Source: Paraburkholderia heleia NBRC 101817 (GTDB lineage Bacteria > Pseudomonadota > Gammaproteobacteria > Burkholderiales > Burkholderiaceae). Taken from it: a DNA stretch of 64,000 nt. This document shows positions 1 to 8,834 of this stretch, in pieces (within the stretch, counting starts at the first letter, position 1; every line of letters starts with the position of its first letter). A program made the position numbers and the translations under genes. Where the stretch lies: positions 62,001 to 126,000 of the forward strand of contig NZ_BBJH01000006.1 of the NCBI RefSeq assembly GCF_000739775.1, in the 5' to 3' direction. Below the pieces are notes generated by a model. The model searched no databases and was not told where the DNA came from. It was given only the letters and a program-made list of their open reading frames with translations.

Positions 1-288
1 GATCATGCCCGAACCGAGCACGATCACGTCGGCGAGCTTCAACTCGTCGACCAGCTCTTGCGCGACCTTCACTGCCTCGACCTGTTCCGGCGTGCGATCT
101 TCGGGCGACGTGATCCGGCCCTGGATGTAGGCCGGCGTGATGTGCGGCGGCGGATTCGCGGTCAGGTCGCGCACGGTCAGCGGGCCGCCCGAACGGGTCT
201 GGATGGCTTCGGCGATTTCGGTGGCGAAACGGGTGGACAGGCTGTCAGCCCGGCGCGGGCTGGAGGTAACAAGCAGGGTGTGGCTCAT
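1..288 (-). CDS. azoR: FMN-dependent NADH-azoreductase, N-terminal part (cut by window edge)
   Basis: The 96 codons visible encode the N-terminus of an AzoR-type flavodoxin-fold NADH:quinone/azo reductase, a cytoplasmic FMN enzyme that reduces quinones and azo dyes by two electrons. The protein opens [20 protein letters not shown], the FMN-phosphate loop of the family (SSPR..DS.S), and runs into [11 protein letters not shown], equivalent to the second flavodoxin strand. A complete AzoR is about 200 residues, so roughly half is outside the window. It is transcribed away from the HxlR regulator at 398-832, and a perfect inverted repeat lies between the two starts, so control by that HxlR protein is likely. 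A second, complete azoR lies at 9269-9877. Confidence 0.85.
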   Translation of the reverse strand, partial: MSHTLLVTSSPRRADSLSTRFATEIAEAIQTRSGGPLTVRDLTANPPPHITPAYIQGRITSPEDRTPEQVEAVKVAQELVDELKLADVIVLGSGMI

Positions 289-315
289 GACGACTCCTAG
301 ATATAAAATAAGAAC

Positions 316-340
316 TAAGTCAGATATTGATTCTGACTTA
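316..340. promoter_or_regulatory. Inverted repeat, probable HxlR operator
   Basis: TAAGTCAG and CTGACTTA form perfect 8-bp arms around a 9-bp spacer. The site lies in the azoR-hxlR divergent gap, 28 bp from the azoR start. HxlR dimers bind such dyads in divergent promoters. Assignment to this regulator is by position only. Confidence 0.6.
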
Positions 341-397
341 CCTATGCATACGAAGGATGGTATGGTTCCTACCGCTTCCCCACAAGAAGGCACACGC

Positions 398-832
398 ATG
401 TCACTTAGTCACACCGTGCTACCCGTCGATATGCCTGCACCTGACGCTGGCGGCTGCCTGGCAACCCGCGAAATCCTGGATCGCATCGGCGACAAGTGGA
501 GCCTCTACATTGTCGCTACGTTGGCCAATGGTCCGCGACGCTTCAATGAATTGAAACGTGGCATCGACGGCATTTCCCAGCGGATGCTGACACTGACCTT
601 GCGCGGACTGGAACGCGACGGACTGATAACGCGAACGATGTATCCAACAATTCCTCCGCGTGTCGATTACGAACTCACTGACATGGGAAGAACTCTGTTG
701 AAGCCTGTCATGGCGTTGGTCAACTGGGCGAGCGAGAATCAAGTTGCCATTGCCGAGGCGCATAAACGTTTTGACGAGGAGCCGGAGCCGGATCAGGTCC
801 TGATTCAAGGCGTCGTCTACCAGCGTCGATAA
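398..832 (+). CDS. HxlR-family winged-helix regulator
   Basis: The 144-residue protein is a typical HxlR/MarR-like winged-helix regulator. It carries the family blocks [20 protein letters not shown] (about residues 20-40), [18 protein letters not shown] and [13 protein letters not shown]. HxlR proteins are cytoplasmic dimers that often sense electrophiles or quinones and control a divergently transcribed reductase, which fits the azoreductase at 1-288. The ATG at 398 was chosen because AGAAGG lies 7 bases upstream and the protein then starts at family-normal length. In-frame ATGs at 344 and 362 are also possible. The C-terminal tail, about 25 residues after the domain, is acidic and not conserved. 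Confidence 0.88.
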   Translation: MSLSHTVLPVDMPAPDAGGCLATREILDRIGDKWSLYIVATLANGPRRFNELKRGIDGISQRMLTLTLRGLERDGLITRTMYPTIPPRVDYELTDMGRTLLKPVMALVNWASENQVAIAEAHKRFDEEPEPDQVLIQGVVYQRR

Positions 833-1193
833 ACGAGCCTGGGCTGTAGGCTTGTGCAAACACAGCGACGAAATCCAACTGACGGCTTGCGCTGGAACCT
901 GTCCCATTGCCGATCTCTCTTGGGTGTGCAGGCGCTGCATTTTCCGATCTATCCGACCAGGAGTCGGCCATGGCCGATCAAGAAAGTCGCATGGCATGAC
1001 TTGGATGTCCGTTCCCTGAGCCAAACGGGACGCCTCAACGTCACGCCGTCGACGCAGACCGATGACGCTTCATGGCCGGCTACCGACTCATGAGGCGAGC
1101 ACAAGCGCTGCGGTGGCGGAACGGCTCAGTGCGACCCGTTTTGGTCGTTCTTAGATCGGTCCGCAACGTCCGCTTCCGTATGCATTGAGGACG
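833..1193. other. Intergenic region, nothing recognised
   Basis: About 360 bases lie between two convergent genes. No reading frame has a recognisable protein. Short pieces (ATGGCCGGCTA near 1073, GCGACCC near 1132) recall the dispersed repeat seen at 3548, 8072 and 10061, so this may be a decayed copy. No clear terminator hairpin was seen. Confidence 0.4.
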
Positions 1194-2357
1194 TTATTTG
1201 GATTCCTCGAACTCGAAGTCCTCGTGTGACAACCCTGCAACGACATAACATTCTTCGTCGATGATGAAGTCAAATGTGTGTATCAAGGTTCGGCCGAGAT
1301 CGGGGGGCTCACCACCGCTTTGCAGCGCGTCCCTCAATTCGCCTAGCCCCTTCAAGTTATCCGGGTTGTAGAAGAAAACCTTTCGTTTCATCGTAGGAGA
1401 GTTTTCATCCATACCTACCGGCAGCGATCCGATTCGCTTTAAAAGGATGTCTCCATAGCTGATTTTCTCTCGGCCCGCGCACCACTCCACTATCTTTGCG
1501 ACTGTCGATTCCTTCAGGCGAGCCGGCCGCGGATCGCTACCATCCTTCGTTATCTCGACCTCAACGCCTCGGCCATACACGACATACTTCCCGATCTGGA
1601 TCGCGGGGTCGAAGTACCGAAGAAGTTCCACCGGCCCCAACTGCATGTGCGTGCACATGTCGTGAACGGCGCAATAGAACTTGAACAAACTGTCTGGCCC
1701 ATACGGCATCGACGACGGATAGCACGCAGAGGTTATTTGATCGCTATGAAGGCAATCCTCAAACGGCTGCCCATTGTGATAAATCACGCCCTGCCCCAGC
1801 ACGCAGACATAGTTCGGCCAAAGAGATGGCGGCGTATTAGACTCCCATTCGCGCAGGTTTTCGATAAGCGAATCAAGAGAATTCTTGCCCAAGGCATACG
1901 CAAAGATGACCCCGAATGGCTTCGGTCGCTCGCGGGTCATTACCCAAGCGTTTCCCAGCGACTGCGAAACGTTGCCCCTCGGGGCCATCGCCTTGAAGTG
2001 CTTCACCTTTTCCAGTGCGTCGATGAACTCAGCTTTAGACAGCGCAGACTTGACCTCGATAATTCCGTAGACGCAGTCGATCGGGTAGACCTGAGTGCTC
2101 TCGTCGTATATCAACGCCACGCCATTGAACTTGTCATACACGATGAGATCGCACTGCCGGGACGTATCGCGCGCACGACCTACGATCTCGCCAGCGCCAA
2201 GCCCGTATTTAGGCGGCAACCGTCCTTCACTCAAAAACTTCTTCAGAATATTTTCGCGCACCGTTCCGCGAGACCCGTTGTGCTCAATTTCTGCTGCCGC
2301 TTCGAAATCGACGCGCATTTTCTCGCCGATCTTCTGGAATAGATTCTTCGTGTTCAT
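1194..2357 (-). CDS. DUF6602-type protein with PD-(D/E)XK nuclease-like core
   Basis: The 387-residue protein resembles the DUF6602 family in its N-terminal half. A GAGEIVG segment around residues 55-60, then CDLIVYD (Asp70) and GIIEVKS (Glu101, Lys103), give the E...D...ExK order of restriction-endonuclease-like folds. A DNA- or RNA-cleaving role is therefore inferred, not shown. The C-terminal half (about 190-387) has no motif I recognise. It follows the DUF5677-like gene by 77 bases on the same strand, so the two are probably one transcript. Proteins of this kind often sit in accessory or defence regions. No methylase or helicase partner is present here. Confidence 0.6.
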   Translation of the reverse strand: MNTKNLFQKIGEKMRVDFEAAAEIEHNGSRGTVRENILKKFLSEGRLPPKYGLGAGEIVGRARDTSRQCDLIVYDKFNGVALIYDESTQVYPIDCVYGIIEVKSALSKAEFIDALEKVKHFKAMAPRGNVSQSLGNAWVMTRERPKPFGVIFAYALGKNSLDSLIENLREWESNTPPSLWPNYVCVLGQGVIYHNGQPFEDCLHSDQITSACYPSSMPYGPDSLFKFYCAVHDMCTHMQLGPVELLRYFDPAIQIGKYVVYGRGVEVEITKDGSDPRPARLKESTVAKIVEWCAGREKISYGDILLKRIGSLPVGMDENSPTMKRKVFFYNPDNLKGLGELRDALQSGGEPPDLGRTLIHTFDFIIDEECYVVAGLSHEDFEFEESK

Positions 2358-2434
2358 GTGTCAGTGAGTGTTCGATGGAGATCCATGCTGCATCGTCCGT
2401 TACGCATCGAATCGAAGCAACTTCAATGTCAGCC

Positions 2435-3244
2435 CTACCGATCTGCGGCCGGCGCGGCGGGTTGTGCGGGTTCTGCTGGCTTGGCCGCTGTCGTATCCTC
2501 GGCTGCAGCCCGCACGTAGTCAGGATCGGCCGCAGTCCACGCCTTTTTCACTTCCTCGCCGACGGCATTGACCTCGGCTTCGGTCAGGTCGCTGAAGTTG
2601 TGCATCTCGGAACCTGCGCGCATCAGCAGGTCAGCAGCAATGAGCAGCAGCATGCCTAGGACCGGCTCTTCGGGCGGCACGCAATACACGAGTTCAGTCA
2701 ATCGCCCGCGGCCCGCGTGACGCGCCATGAGGCTTGTAACACTCGTGTGCACCATCGAGCAGAGAATGCGGTATTGCACGTAGGCGTCGCCGAGCTTGGC
2801 GAGCTTCAGCCGCTCTTCGACGTACAGCTTGCCTACGCCTGCCTCGCGCAGTTCCTTGCGCACAGGCTCGTCGCGGTCTCTCTTCTCGCGCAGAAACTCG
2901 GACATGTGCGGCGGCACGTTCTCGAGGCCCATAGCGTCGTCGTAGAGCGCCACATTGCTGCGCGCGTCGTCGTAGTGCAGTTGGCTCAAGTAGTTCGGGT
3001 CCTTCGCCAGATTCACGAGGTCCGCCACACCTTCGAGCATCGAACGTATCGGACCGGCCGCGTGAGTCCCGAGCCCATTGTCGATAAGGCACATCGCCGA
3101 ACGGAACTGCTCGAAGATCGTCAGCGTCAGGCACGCACACATTCGCGCTTCGCCCGAGTCCGATATGTTCGCCCGCCCTAAGAGGTCCTCGAAGCCGGCG
3201 AGGATCGTCAGCGCCGCGGCGCGCTTGGATGCAATGTCCGTCAT
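2435..3244 (-). CDS. DUF5677-like protein, possible first gene of a two-gene accessory operon
   Basis: This 269-residue, mainly helical protein has the layout of DUF5677 proteins. A GPIRSMLEGVADLVNLAKD helix lies around residues 65-85 and ILCSMVHTSVTSL around 160-175, the conserved R..E..a.l and S...H positions of that family. The last 25 residues are a low-complexity Ala/Pro tail. Function is unknown; some DUF5677-like helical bundles are compared with HEPN domains, but no R-x4-6-H RNase motif is obvious. It lies 77 bases upstream of the nuclease-like DUF6602 gene on the same strand, which suggests a joint role. Confidence 0.55.
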   Translation of the reverse strand: MTDIASKRAAALTILAGFEDLLGRANISDSGEARMCACLTLTIFEQFRSAMCLIDNGLGTHAAGPIRSMLEGVADLVNLAKDPNYLSQLHYDDARSNVALYDDAMGLENVPPHMSEFLREKRDRDEPVRKELREAGVGKLYVEERLKLAKLGDAYVQYRILCSMVHTSVTSLMARHAGRGRLTELVYCVPPEEPVLGMLLLIAADLLMRAGSEMHNFSDLTEAEVNAVGEEVKKAWTAADPDYVRAAAEDTTAAKPAEPAQPAAPAADR

Positions 3245-3910
3245 GCGAAGCCTCCCGTGGGTTGGCTAGGTGATTCCCCGTGTCGCGTATCTCCAAGCGG
3301 GCGCATGCAGCACGCGCCCCCCTTCACTCGCGCGGTCCCTGACAAGCTCCCTGAGCAGCGCCCCGCGCGCCAAGCTGGCGAGCTCATTGGCTAGATAGTT
3401 CAGGCCCTCAGTCATGGATCTGCGTGTCGGTCCCAGTGATTTTACGCAGCCACGCGGCCAATTGCTGTGATCAGCCGACAGGCTATCGGCGGGGGCTGCC
3501 TGGGTGGCCGATTTCGAGGCCACATCGGACATTGCTTTCACTGGATCGAATGTCCCATTGTGGCCGGCTAGCGCCCGACGACCAAGCGTGGCGATCGCCG
3601 CGGGCACGGATTCTCATGCAAAACGCATAAAGCGACCCGAAGCGGTCGGCCGCCGCTCTGGCATGAACGTCGGTTGGGGTCCCACTACCCGACAGATGAA
3701 CAGATTCGCCCGCAGTTTTGCACCGTGTCCCGCGCTACGCGCAACGAGCTCTCGAAACTGGAGGCGCGATCGGCTGAGCACGGTCTCGGGAAGAGGTCAA
3801 ACGGCTCCACACTGCGGAGCAGGGATCGCGCAATTCGTCTGCTACCATTGGGGGAGCCTTGCCAGATACAGCGACTGAGCGGTCTTCGCGCAGACTCGCT
3901 GTACCTGAAA
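3245..3910. other. Intergenic region carrying a dispersed repeat
   Basis: This 666-base stretch has no convincing gene. The strongest signal is the dispersed repeat at 3548-3680. A dyad, CCGACAGGCTATCGG, lies just before it near 3475, and the copy at 8072 has the similar CGACAG/CTGTCG dyad at 7998-8010. The sequence after 3680 is unassigned. Confidence 0.5.
3548..3680 (+). repeat. Dispersed intergenic repeat, copy A
   Basis: This copy shares a roughly 96-base core with copy C at 10061 (about nine differences counted by eye) and a more distant core with copy B at 8072. All contain GGCCGG near the left side and GCATAAAGCGACCC near the right. It encodes no protein and lies between genes. Function is unknown; it may be a REP/MITE-like mobile relic. 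Confidence 0.75.
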
Positions 3911-4867
3911 CTAGCGAACTGAGGGCAGAATTGCGGCGGGAGCGAGGTCGAGTTCTCTCGCGTAAGCGTCCAGATGCTCTCCCACGTGGGCCTTCAACAT
4001 CTCGACGAACCGTTTGATTTTTGCGTCGACGAACTGTCGAGATGGGTAGACCGCATAGACGTTGCGCACCTGCGTGTGATACCCGGGCAGTATGCGAACG
4101 AGTGCGCCGCTGCGCAGGTCATCCATCGCTGAGAACGCCGCGAGGAGGCCGATACCCGCGCCATCTCGAAGGGCTTGTGACATCGAATCCATATCGTTGA
4201 CGCTGAAATGTGGGCCGGTTGGGCGGAAGGTAGCGTCGCCAGCCGCGCTCTGGAGATGCCACTCGTCGGGCGCATAATCGACTGTCCCGAGCAGAACGCA
4301 GTGATGGTCGATAAGGTCTTCCGGGCACGTCGGTGCCGGATGGGCTGCCAGATACTCGGGCGATGCTGCGAGGATGCAATGGCTGGTGCCTATGTTCTGG
4401 CTGACGTAGGCTGAGTCGGGTAGCGTTCGTGTAATCACGATACCGACGTCGAGTTGCTCTTCGAGCAGATTCGGCATGCGCTGGGACAGCAGGAGGTCGA
4501 CCGACACCTCCGGATACGAGTTGCGGTACGCCATGACGGCGCGAGTCACCAGATTGCGCCCAAGCCCGGGCACCGAGTGGACGCGCAACGTGCCGCGCGG
4601 CTCCAGCAGAGCGTCCCGCGCCTCGGCCTCCGCATGCTCCACGTCGGTCAAGATGGCCACGCACCGGTCGTAGAACCGCCGTCCCGCATCGGTGATGACC
4701 AGACGGCGCGTCGAGCGCTGTATGAGCCGGGTGTCCAGCGACTCCTCGAGTACCGAAACCGCGCGCGAGATGTTCCCTACTGTCGTGTCCAGATGGTTCG
4801 CGACCGCAGTGAAGCTCCCCATTTCGACGACTTTTGCAAAAACTGACATGTTATATAACTTGTCCAT
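3911..4867 (-). CDS. LysR-family transcriptional regulator
   Basis: The 318-residue protein has a winged helix-turn-helix at about residues 5-65 (FAKVVEMGSFTAVANHLDTT, then VSVLEESLDTRLIQRSTR) and a substrate-binding effector domain from about residue 90. The helix 3 segment NISRAVSVLEE departs from the common (S)VSR.I..LE. It diverges from the aldehyde dehydrogenase operon at 5207-7990 and probably controls it; two dyads lie in the shared promoter gap. An in-frame ATG six codons downstream (MSVFAKVV) is an alternative start. Confidence 0.9.
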   Translation of the reverse strand: MDKLYNMSVFAKVVEMGSFTAVANHLDTTVGNISRAVSVLEESLDTRLIQRSTRRLVITDAGRRFYDRCVAILTDVEHAEAEARDALLEPRGTLRVHSVPGLGRNLVTRAVMAYRNSYPEVSVDLLLSQRMPNLLEEQLDVGIVITRTLPDSAYVSQNIGTSHCILAASPEYLAAHPAPTCPEDLIDHHCVLLGTVDYAPDEWHLQSAAGDATFRPTGPHFSVNDMDSMSQALRDGAGIGLLAAFSAMDDLRSGALVRILPGYHTQVRNVYAVYPSRQFVDAKIKRFVEMLKAHVGEHLDAYARELDLAPAAILPSVR

Positions 4868-5000
4868 CCCACCTGTCCCGTTCGTCTGATTTCACTGAAT
4901 CCGCGCCCGCGCTGCACGGGCGTACGGCCATCATAGGCGAGCGCCGCCTTGCGTGTCGGTAAGCGTAACCGGTCGGAGCGCGCGGATTTTCCCTCTCACG

Positions 5001-5017
5001 GAAAGAATCATTCTTTC
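5001..5017. promoter_or_regulatory. Inverted repeat in LysR/aldehyde dehydrogenase promoter gap
   Basis: GAAAGAA and TTCTTTC form perfect 7-bp arms around TCA. The site lies 134 bp from the lysR start and 190 bp from the dehydrogenase start. The T-rich dyad is a candidate LysR recognition site. The 339-base gap from 4868 to 5206 holds no gene. Confidence 0.5.
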
Positions 5018-5171
5018 TGCCCTGGCTAAAACCGGTTGCGCTTCCCGCCTAGACTGCGTTCCGCAGGCAGACATTGACGGAAAGCCGAAAGCCAGGACCG
5101 CTTCCTCCAGTTTCGCCAGGGTCGGCAACGTCAGGATGAATTCATTTGTCGGTCTGGGCATTAACCATTAT

Positions 5172-5183
5172 TAATTCGAATTA
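5172..5183. promoter_or_regulatory. 12-bp palindrome just upstream of the aldehyde dehydrogenase
   Basis: TAATTCGAATTA is a perfect palindrome that ends 23 bp before the ATG at 5207, where a regulator could block transcription. The regulator is unknown. Confidence 0.4.
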
Positions 5184-5206
5184 CTAACCATATTGAGGTT
5201 GTGAAA

Positions 5207-6643
5207 ATGAATGCCGACTACGACTCCCTCTATCTTTTCATCAACGGAGAGTGGATTGCTGCCAGTGAACGCGACACTGCCCCGGTCGTCAATCCCGCTA
5301 CGCTGCAGGAATTGGGCCGCGTGCCGCTTGCAACGGCAGCTGACCTCGACCTGGCGTTGCGTACGGCAAAGCGCGCGTTCGACGTATGGCGCAATACGGC
5401 GCCGGCGGAGCGCGCACGTATTCTTAAAGCCGGCGCGGACCTGATTCGTGAGCGCGCCACTCACATTGCCGAACTGCTGACGCTCGAAGAGGGCAAGCCG
5501 CTTGCCGAAAGCCGGGACGAAGTACTGCGTGCAGCCGAATACTTCGAATGGTTCGGGGAAGAAGCGCGCCGTATCGACGGTCGCGTTGTGCCGTCGAACC
5601 GTCCTCGTGTGCAGCAACTGGTTAAGAAGCAGGCCATCGGACCAGTCGCCGCCTTTACGCCGTGGAATTTTCCGGCTATCACGCCTGCCCGGAAGCTCTC
5701 GGCGGCGCTGGCCGCTGGCTGTAGCGTCATCATCAAGCCGGGCGAGGAAAGCCCCGCGACGGCCCTCGCTCTCGCCCGCGCACTCGACGACGCAGGTTTG
5801 CCCAAGGGCGTGCTGCAGGTCGTCTTCGGCGTACCCGACGAGGTGTCGAAGACGCTGATTGCGTCGCCGATCATCCGCAAGGTGACGTTCACGGGCTCAG
5901 TTCCCATCGGCCGACTGCTTGCCGCGCGGGCCGCCGAAGGCGTGAAGCCGATTACGCTGGAACTTGGCGGTCACGGCCCCGTGCTCGTCTTCAAAGACGC
6001 AGACGTCGAACGGGCCGCCGTCGAAGGCGCGGCGAACCGCTTTCGCGGCACCGGCCAGGTCTGCATCTCGTCAACACGCTTCCTGATTCAGCGCGAAGTC
6101 TACGACGAGTTCGTTGGCCACTTCGTGTCCGCTACCCAGGCGCTCAGGGTGGGCGACGGCATGCAGCCCGGCACGCAGGTCGGCCCGCTCGCAAATCCTC
6201 GGCAGATTGCAAAGATGGAAGAACTCGTCGCGGATGCGGTGGCGCGCGGCGCAAAGGTGCTGGCAGGCGGCCAGCGCATCGCGGGGGACGGTTACTTCTT
6301 CGAACCGACCGTGCTCGCCGACGTGCCGATGGACGCCCGCGTGATGCACGAGGAGCCTTTCGGTCCCATCGCGGTGCTGATGCGTTTCGACCAGCTGGAA
6401 GACGGTCTTGCCGAAGCGAACCGCCTGCCGTACGGCCTCTCGGCCTATGCGTTCACGAACAACGCACGCACCGCCCTCGCCGTGGGCGACGGGCTGGAAG
6501 CCGGGATGATTGGCATTAACCAGTACCGCATCGTCTCCACTGAGCTTCCGTTCGGCGGGCTCAAGGAAAGCGGAATCGGCTCCGAAGGTGGCGCCGAAGG
6601 CATCGAGTTCTATCTCGCCAACAAGTTCATCAGCCAAATCTGA
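5207..6643 (+). CDS. NAD(P)-dependent aldehyde dehydrogenase, succinate-semialdehyde dehydrogenase-like
   Basis: The 478-residue enzyme belongs to the aldehyde dehydrogenase superfamily and oxidises an aldehyde to its acid in the cytoplasm. Catalytic Cys286 sits in GTGQVCISS and the general base Glu252 in TLELGGHGP. The cofactor-binding segments FTPWNFP (about 150-156) and FTGS (228-231) are intact. Overall it looks closest to GabD or broad-substrate members. ATG 5207 was preferred over GTG 5201 because GAGG lies 8 bases upstream of it. It is followed by a carboxymuconolactone decarboxylase-like gene 13 bases later and an MDR oxidoreductase, forming an operon. The true substrate is unknown. 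Confidence 0.9.
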   Translation: MNADYDSLYLFINGEWIAASERDTAPVVNPATLQELGRVPLATAADLDLALRTAKRAFDVWRNTAPAERARILKAGADLIRERATHIAELLTLEEGKPLAESRDEVLRAAEYFEWFGEEARRIDGRVVPSNRPRVQQLVKKQAIGPVAAFTPWNFPAITPARKLSAALAAGCSVIIKPGEESPATALALARALDDAGLPKGVLQVVFGVPDEVSKTLIASPIIRKVTFTGSVPIGRLLAARAAEGVKPITLELGGHGPVLVFKDADVERAAVEGAANRFRGTGQVCISSTRFLIQREVYDEFVGHFVSATQALRVGDGMQPGTQVGPLANPRQIAKMEELVADAVARGAKVLAGGQRIAGDGYFFEPTVLADVPMDARVMHEEPFGPIAVLMRFDQLEDGLAEANRLPYGLSAYAFTNNARTALAVGDGLEAGMIGINQYRIVSTELPFGGLKESGIGSEGGAEGIEFYLANKFISQI

Positions 6644-6656
6644 GGAGCGCCACATC

Positions 6657-6989
6657 ATGTCAAAAACCAATTTCGACAGCCCGCGTGAAGCCGCGCGGGC
6701 ATTCACGCCGAAGCTCGCCGCACTCGTCGATGACGTGCTGTTTCCGCAGGTCTGGGCCGACCCGGCGCTTTCGCCGCGAGACAGAAGCCTCGTGACCGTC
6801 GCCGCCCTGATTGTTGGTGGCCACCACCACGACGAGCTTCCCGCGCATCTGCGCCGTGCTGTGAGCAATGGCGTCACGCGGGAAGAACTCGCAGCAACCA
6901 TTACCCACCTCTCGTTCTACGCAGGATTTCCGGCCGCTATCTCGGCTTCCGCCGCCGCGCAATCGACGCTTGGCGATGTACAGGCATAA
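6657..6989 (+). CDS. Carboxymuconolactone decarboxylase (CMD)/AhpD-like family protein
   Basis: The 110-residue protein is a single CMD domain. The family blocks are SPRDRSLVTVAALIVGG (about residues 42-58), ELPAHLRRAVSNGVTREEL and ITHLSFYAGFPAA. It lacks the CxxC of AhpD peroxidases, so a redox-thiol role is unlikely; it is closer to PcaC-like or orphan CMD proteins, often found with dehydrogenases. The start follows TGAGGAG, which overlaps the stop of the preceding dehydrogenase, so translation is probably coupled. Confidence 0.85.
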   Translation: MSKTNFDSPREAARAFTPKLAALVDDVLFPQVWADPALSPRDRSLVTVAALIVGGHHHDELPAHLRRAVSNGVTREELAATITHLSFYAGFPAAISASAAAQSTLGDVQA

Positions 6990-7003
6990 CAGGACACGCA
7001 ATC

Positions 7004-7990
7004 ATGAAAGCCATCACCTTCAACGAATTCGGCGATGCCGATGTGCTCAAACTCGCCGACGTTCCCGACCCGGAACTGCGCCCCGACGACCTTTTGGTCC
7101 GTGTACATGCAGCAGGCGTGAACCGCGCTGACGTCACGCATCGACGCGGCGGATACGGACGGCCGAACTTCGGCGACTCGACCATCATGGGGCTGGAAAT
7201 CGCGGGCGAGGTGCTGGAGGTCGGCGCGTCGGTCGAAGGCTATAAGGTTGGCGACCGCGTGATGGGGGTGGTCGGTGGCGGCGCGTACGCTGAAATTGCT
7301 CGCATCGACTGGCGCATGGCGATGCCGATTCCTGAGCAGCTCGACTACGTGCACGCGGCTGCCATCCCTGAAGTATTCGTCACGGCGCATGAAGCGATGA
7401 TGCATCTCGGACGGCTTCAGCAGGGCGATTCCGTGCTCATTCATGCGGCGGCGGGCGGCGTTGGTTCCGCCGCGGTCCAGCTCGCATACGCGACCAGCGC
7501 GACTGTATTTGCGACTGCCGAGGCGACGAAGCTCGAACGTGTTGTTCAACTCGGCGCCGACCATGTCATTGACTACCGCGCGCAGGATTTTGCGGCTGTC
7601 GTCGCCCAGAAGACTGGTGGGCGGGGCGTCGATGTTGTGATTGATTTCGTCGGGGAGCCGTATTTCGCACGCAATATCGCTTCCCTCGCGCACGGGGGGC
7701 GTCTTGTGCAAGTTGGGATTCTGGGTGGCGGCGGCCAGGTGAGTGTCGACCTGGAGACTCTTCTGTACCACCACATCCAGATTATCGGCACGGTCATGAA
7801 GTCACGCGCCCAGGCTGAAAAGCACGCGATGGTCCGGCGTTTCGGTGAACGTTGGCTCAGCCGCTTCTCTGGTGGCCACCGCCTCGAGCCCGTTGTCGAC
7901 AGTACGTTTCCTCTGGCGCGCGCGGCCGACGCCCATCGCCGCATGGAATCGGCGGGGAATGTGGGGAAAATTATCCTGACGACGAGTTAA
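7004..7990 (+). CDS. Zinc-independent MDR quinone oxidoreductase (NADPH:quinone reductase-like)
   Basis: The 328-residue protein is a medium-chain dehydrogenase/reductase of the quinone oxidoreductase/PIG3 group. The N-terminal GroES-like domain contains VRVHAAGVNRADV. The Rossmann domain contains the cofactor motif IHAAAGGVGSAAVQLA (about residues 147-162). Zinc-binding Cys clusters are absent. It probably reduces quinones or alpha,beta-unsaturated carbonyls with NADPH in the cytoplasm. It lies 14 bases after the CMD gene in the same operon, pointing to processing of a reactive carbonyl compound. Confidence 0.88.
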   Translation: MKAITFNEFGDADVLKLADVPDPELRPDDLLVRVHAAGVNRADVTHRRGGYGRPNFGDSTIMGLEIAGEVLEVGASVEGYKVGDRVMGVVGGGAYAEIARIDWRMAMPIPEQLDYVHAAAIPEVFVTAHEAMMHLGRLQQGDSVLIHAAAGGVGSAAVQLAYATSATVFATAEATKLERVVQLGADHVIDYRAQDFAAVVAQKTGGRGVDVVIDFVGEPYFARNIASLAHGGRLVQVGILGGGGQVSVDLETLLYHHIQIIGTVMKSRAQAEKHAMVRRFGERWLSRFSGGHRLEPVVDSTFPLARAADAHRRMESAGNVGKIILTTS

Positions 7991-7997
7991 GCGGCGG

Positions 7998-8050
7998 CGA
8001 CAGGCTGTCGGATACGCTCCGACCTGGATGGCTGAAACTGGTTGAGTTTC
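7998..8050. other. Two hairpins after the dehydrogenase operon
   Basis: CGACAG-G-CTGTCG (7998-8010) and GAAACT-GGTTG-AGTTTC (8034-8050) are perfect dyads just after the operon stop. Neither is followed by a T run, so they may belong to the adjoining repeat rather than act as a terminator. The 331-base gap to 8321 holds only this and repeat copy B. Confidence 0.35.
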
Positions 8051-8071
8051 GGCCACCTATCGCTGCCGATT

Positions 8072-8178
8072 GAGTGTCCCATCCTGGCCGGCCAGCGTCC
8101 GCCGACCGAGCGGGGTGATCGTCGCAGAGGCGGCCGCTCATGCAACGGGCATAAAGCGACCCGCTGCCGTCATTCAGG
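8072..8178 (+). repeat. Dispersed intergenic repeat, copy B
   Basis: This is a diverged relative of copies A and C. It shares TGTCCCAT, TGGCCGGC, and ATGCAACGGGCATAAAGCGA with the same spacing. It lies between the MDR gene and an HxlR gene. Confidence 0.7.
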
Positions 8179-8321
8179 GCGCTGCGGGAACAGCGGCAGC
8201 TCTCGAAAGTGAAGCGGTCGTTCACCGGGGCAAGCGTAAGCGAATATGCTCACTCGCCTGGTTACCGGTCCGAAAGGCTATAGCCGACGTGAAAACGACG
8301 ATTCGACTGCCACAGTAGACG

Positions 8322-8717
8322 CTACCTTACGTCGTATTTATGCTGTGCATCCCTGACTTGCTCCCAGTTTTCCTTGGCCCAATCAACCAGTCCTTGAGTA
8401 GGTGCCAGCAGGCTCTTTCCAAGATCCGTCATCTCATACTCGACGCGCGGCGGCACCTCAGGAAACAGCTCACGAATTACCAGACCGTCACGTTCGAGAT
8501 TCTTCAGGGTCGAAGAGAGCATCCGTTGCGAAATTCCCGGAACCGCACGTTCGAGTACGGAGAATCGAGCGCGCCCGCCGAGAAGGTCGAGCGAAAGCAC
8601 GACGAAGATCGTCCACTTGTCGCCAATCTTCGTTAGCAGTTCCCGAACCGCCATCGGGTCGGAGCTTCTGCAGATCGCTGCAGGGTCCAGTTGGCTGGCT
8701 TTGCTCGGCTTCTTCAT
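8322..8717 (-). CDS. HxlR-family winged-helix regulator
   Basis: The 131-residue protein has the full HxlR pattern: VRELLTKIGDKWTIFVVLSL, ARFSVLERAVPGISQRMLSS, LERDGLVIRELFPEVPPRVE and YEMTDLGKSLL. It diverges from an NTF2-like gene and a complete azoreductase at 8835-9877. This repeats the azoR/HxlR pairing at the left end of the window. A small dyad, TTAGT...ACTAA, lies between the divergent starts. It is probably a repressor responding to an electrophile. Confidence 0.92.
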   Translation of the reverse strand: MKKPSKASQLDPAAICRSSDPMAVRELLTKIGDKWTIFVVLSLDLLGGRARFSVLERAVPGISQRMLSSTLKNLERDGLVIRELFPEVPPRVEYEMTDLGKSLLAPTQGLVDWAKENWEQVRDAQHKYDVR

Positions 8718-8731
8718 AACTTACCTCAATG

Positions 8732-8748
8732 TTAGTGACTGAAACTAA
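8732..8748. promoter_or_regulatory. Inverted repeat, candidate HxlR operator
   Basis: TTAGT and ACTAA are perfect 5-bp arms around a 7-bp spacer, 15 bp from the hxlR start in the divergent gap. The half-site resembles the ACTAAGT part of the dyad at 316-340, as expected for two related HxlR proteins. Confidence 0.5.
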
Positions 8749-8834
8749 AGTGCCTTCTTCCTTGAGGCTAGCTTCCGATTTATATTCAACTCTCATTCTG
8801 TAAGCAACATACCAAAGAGAGCAAGGAGCCTGGC

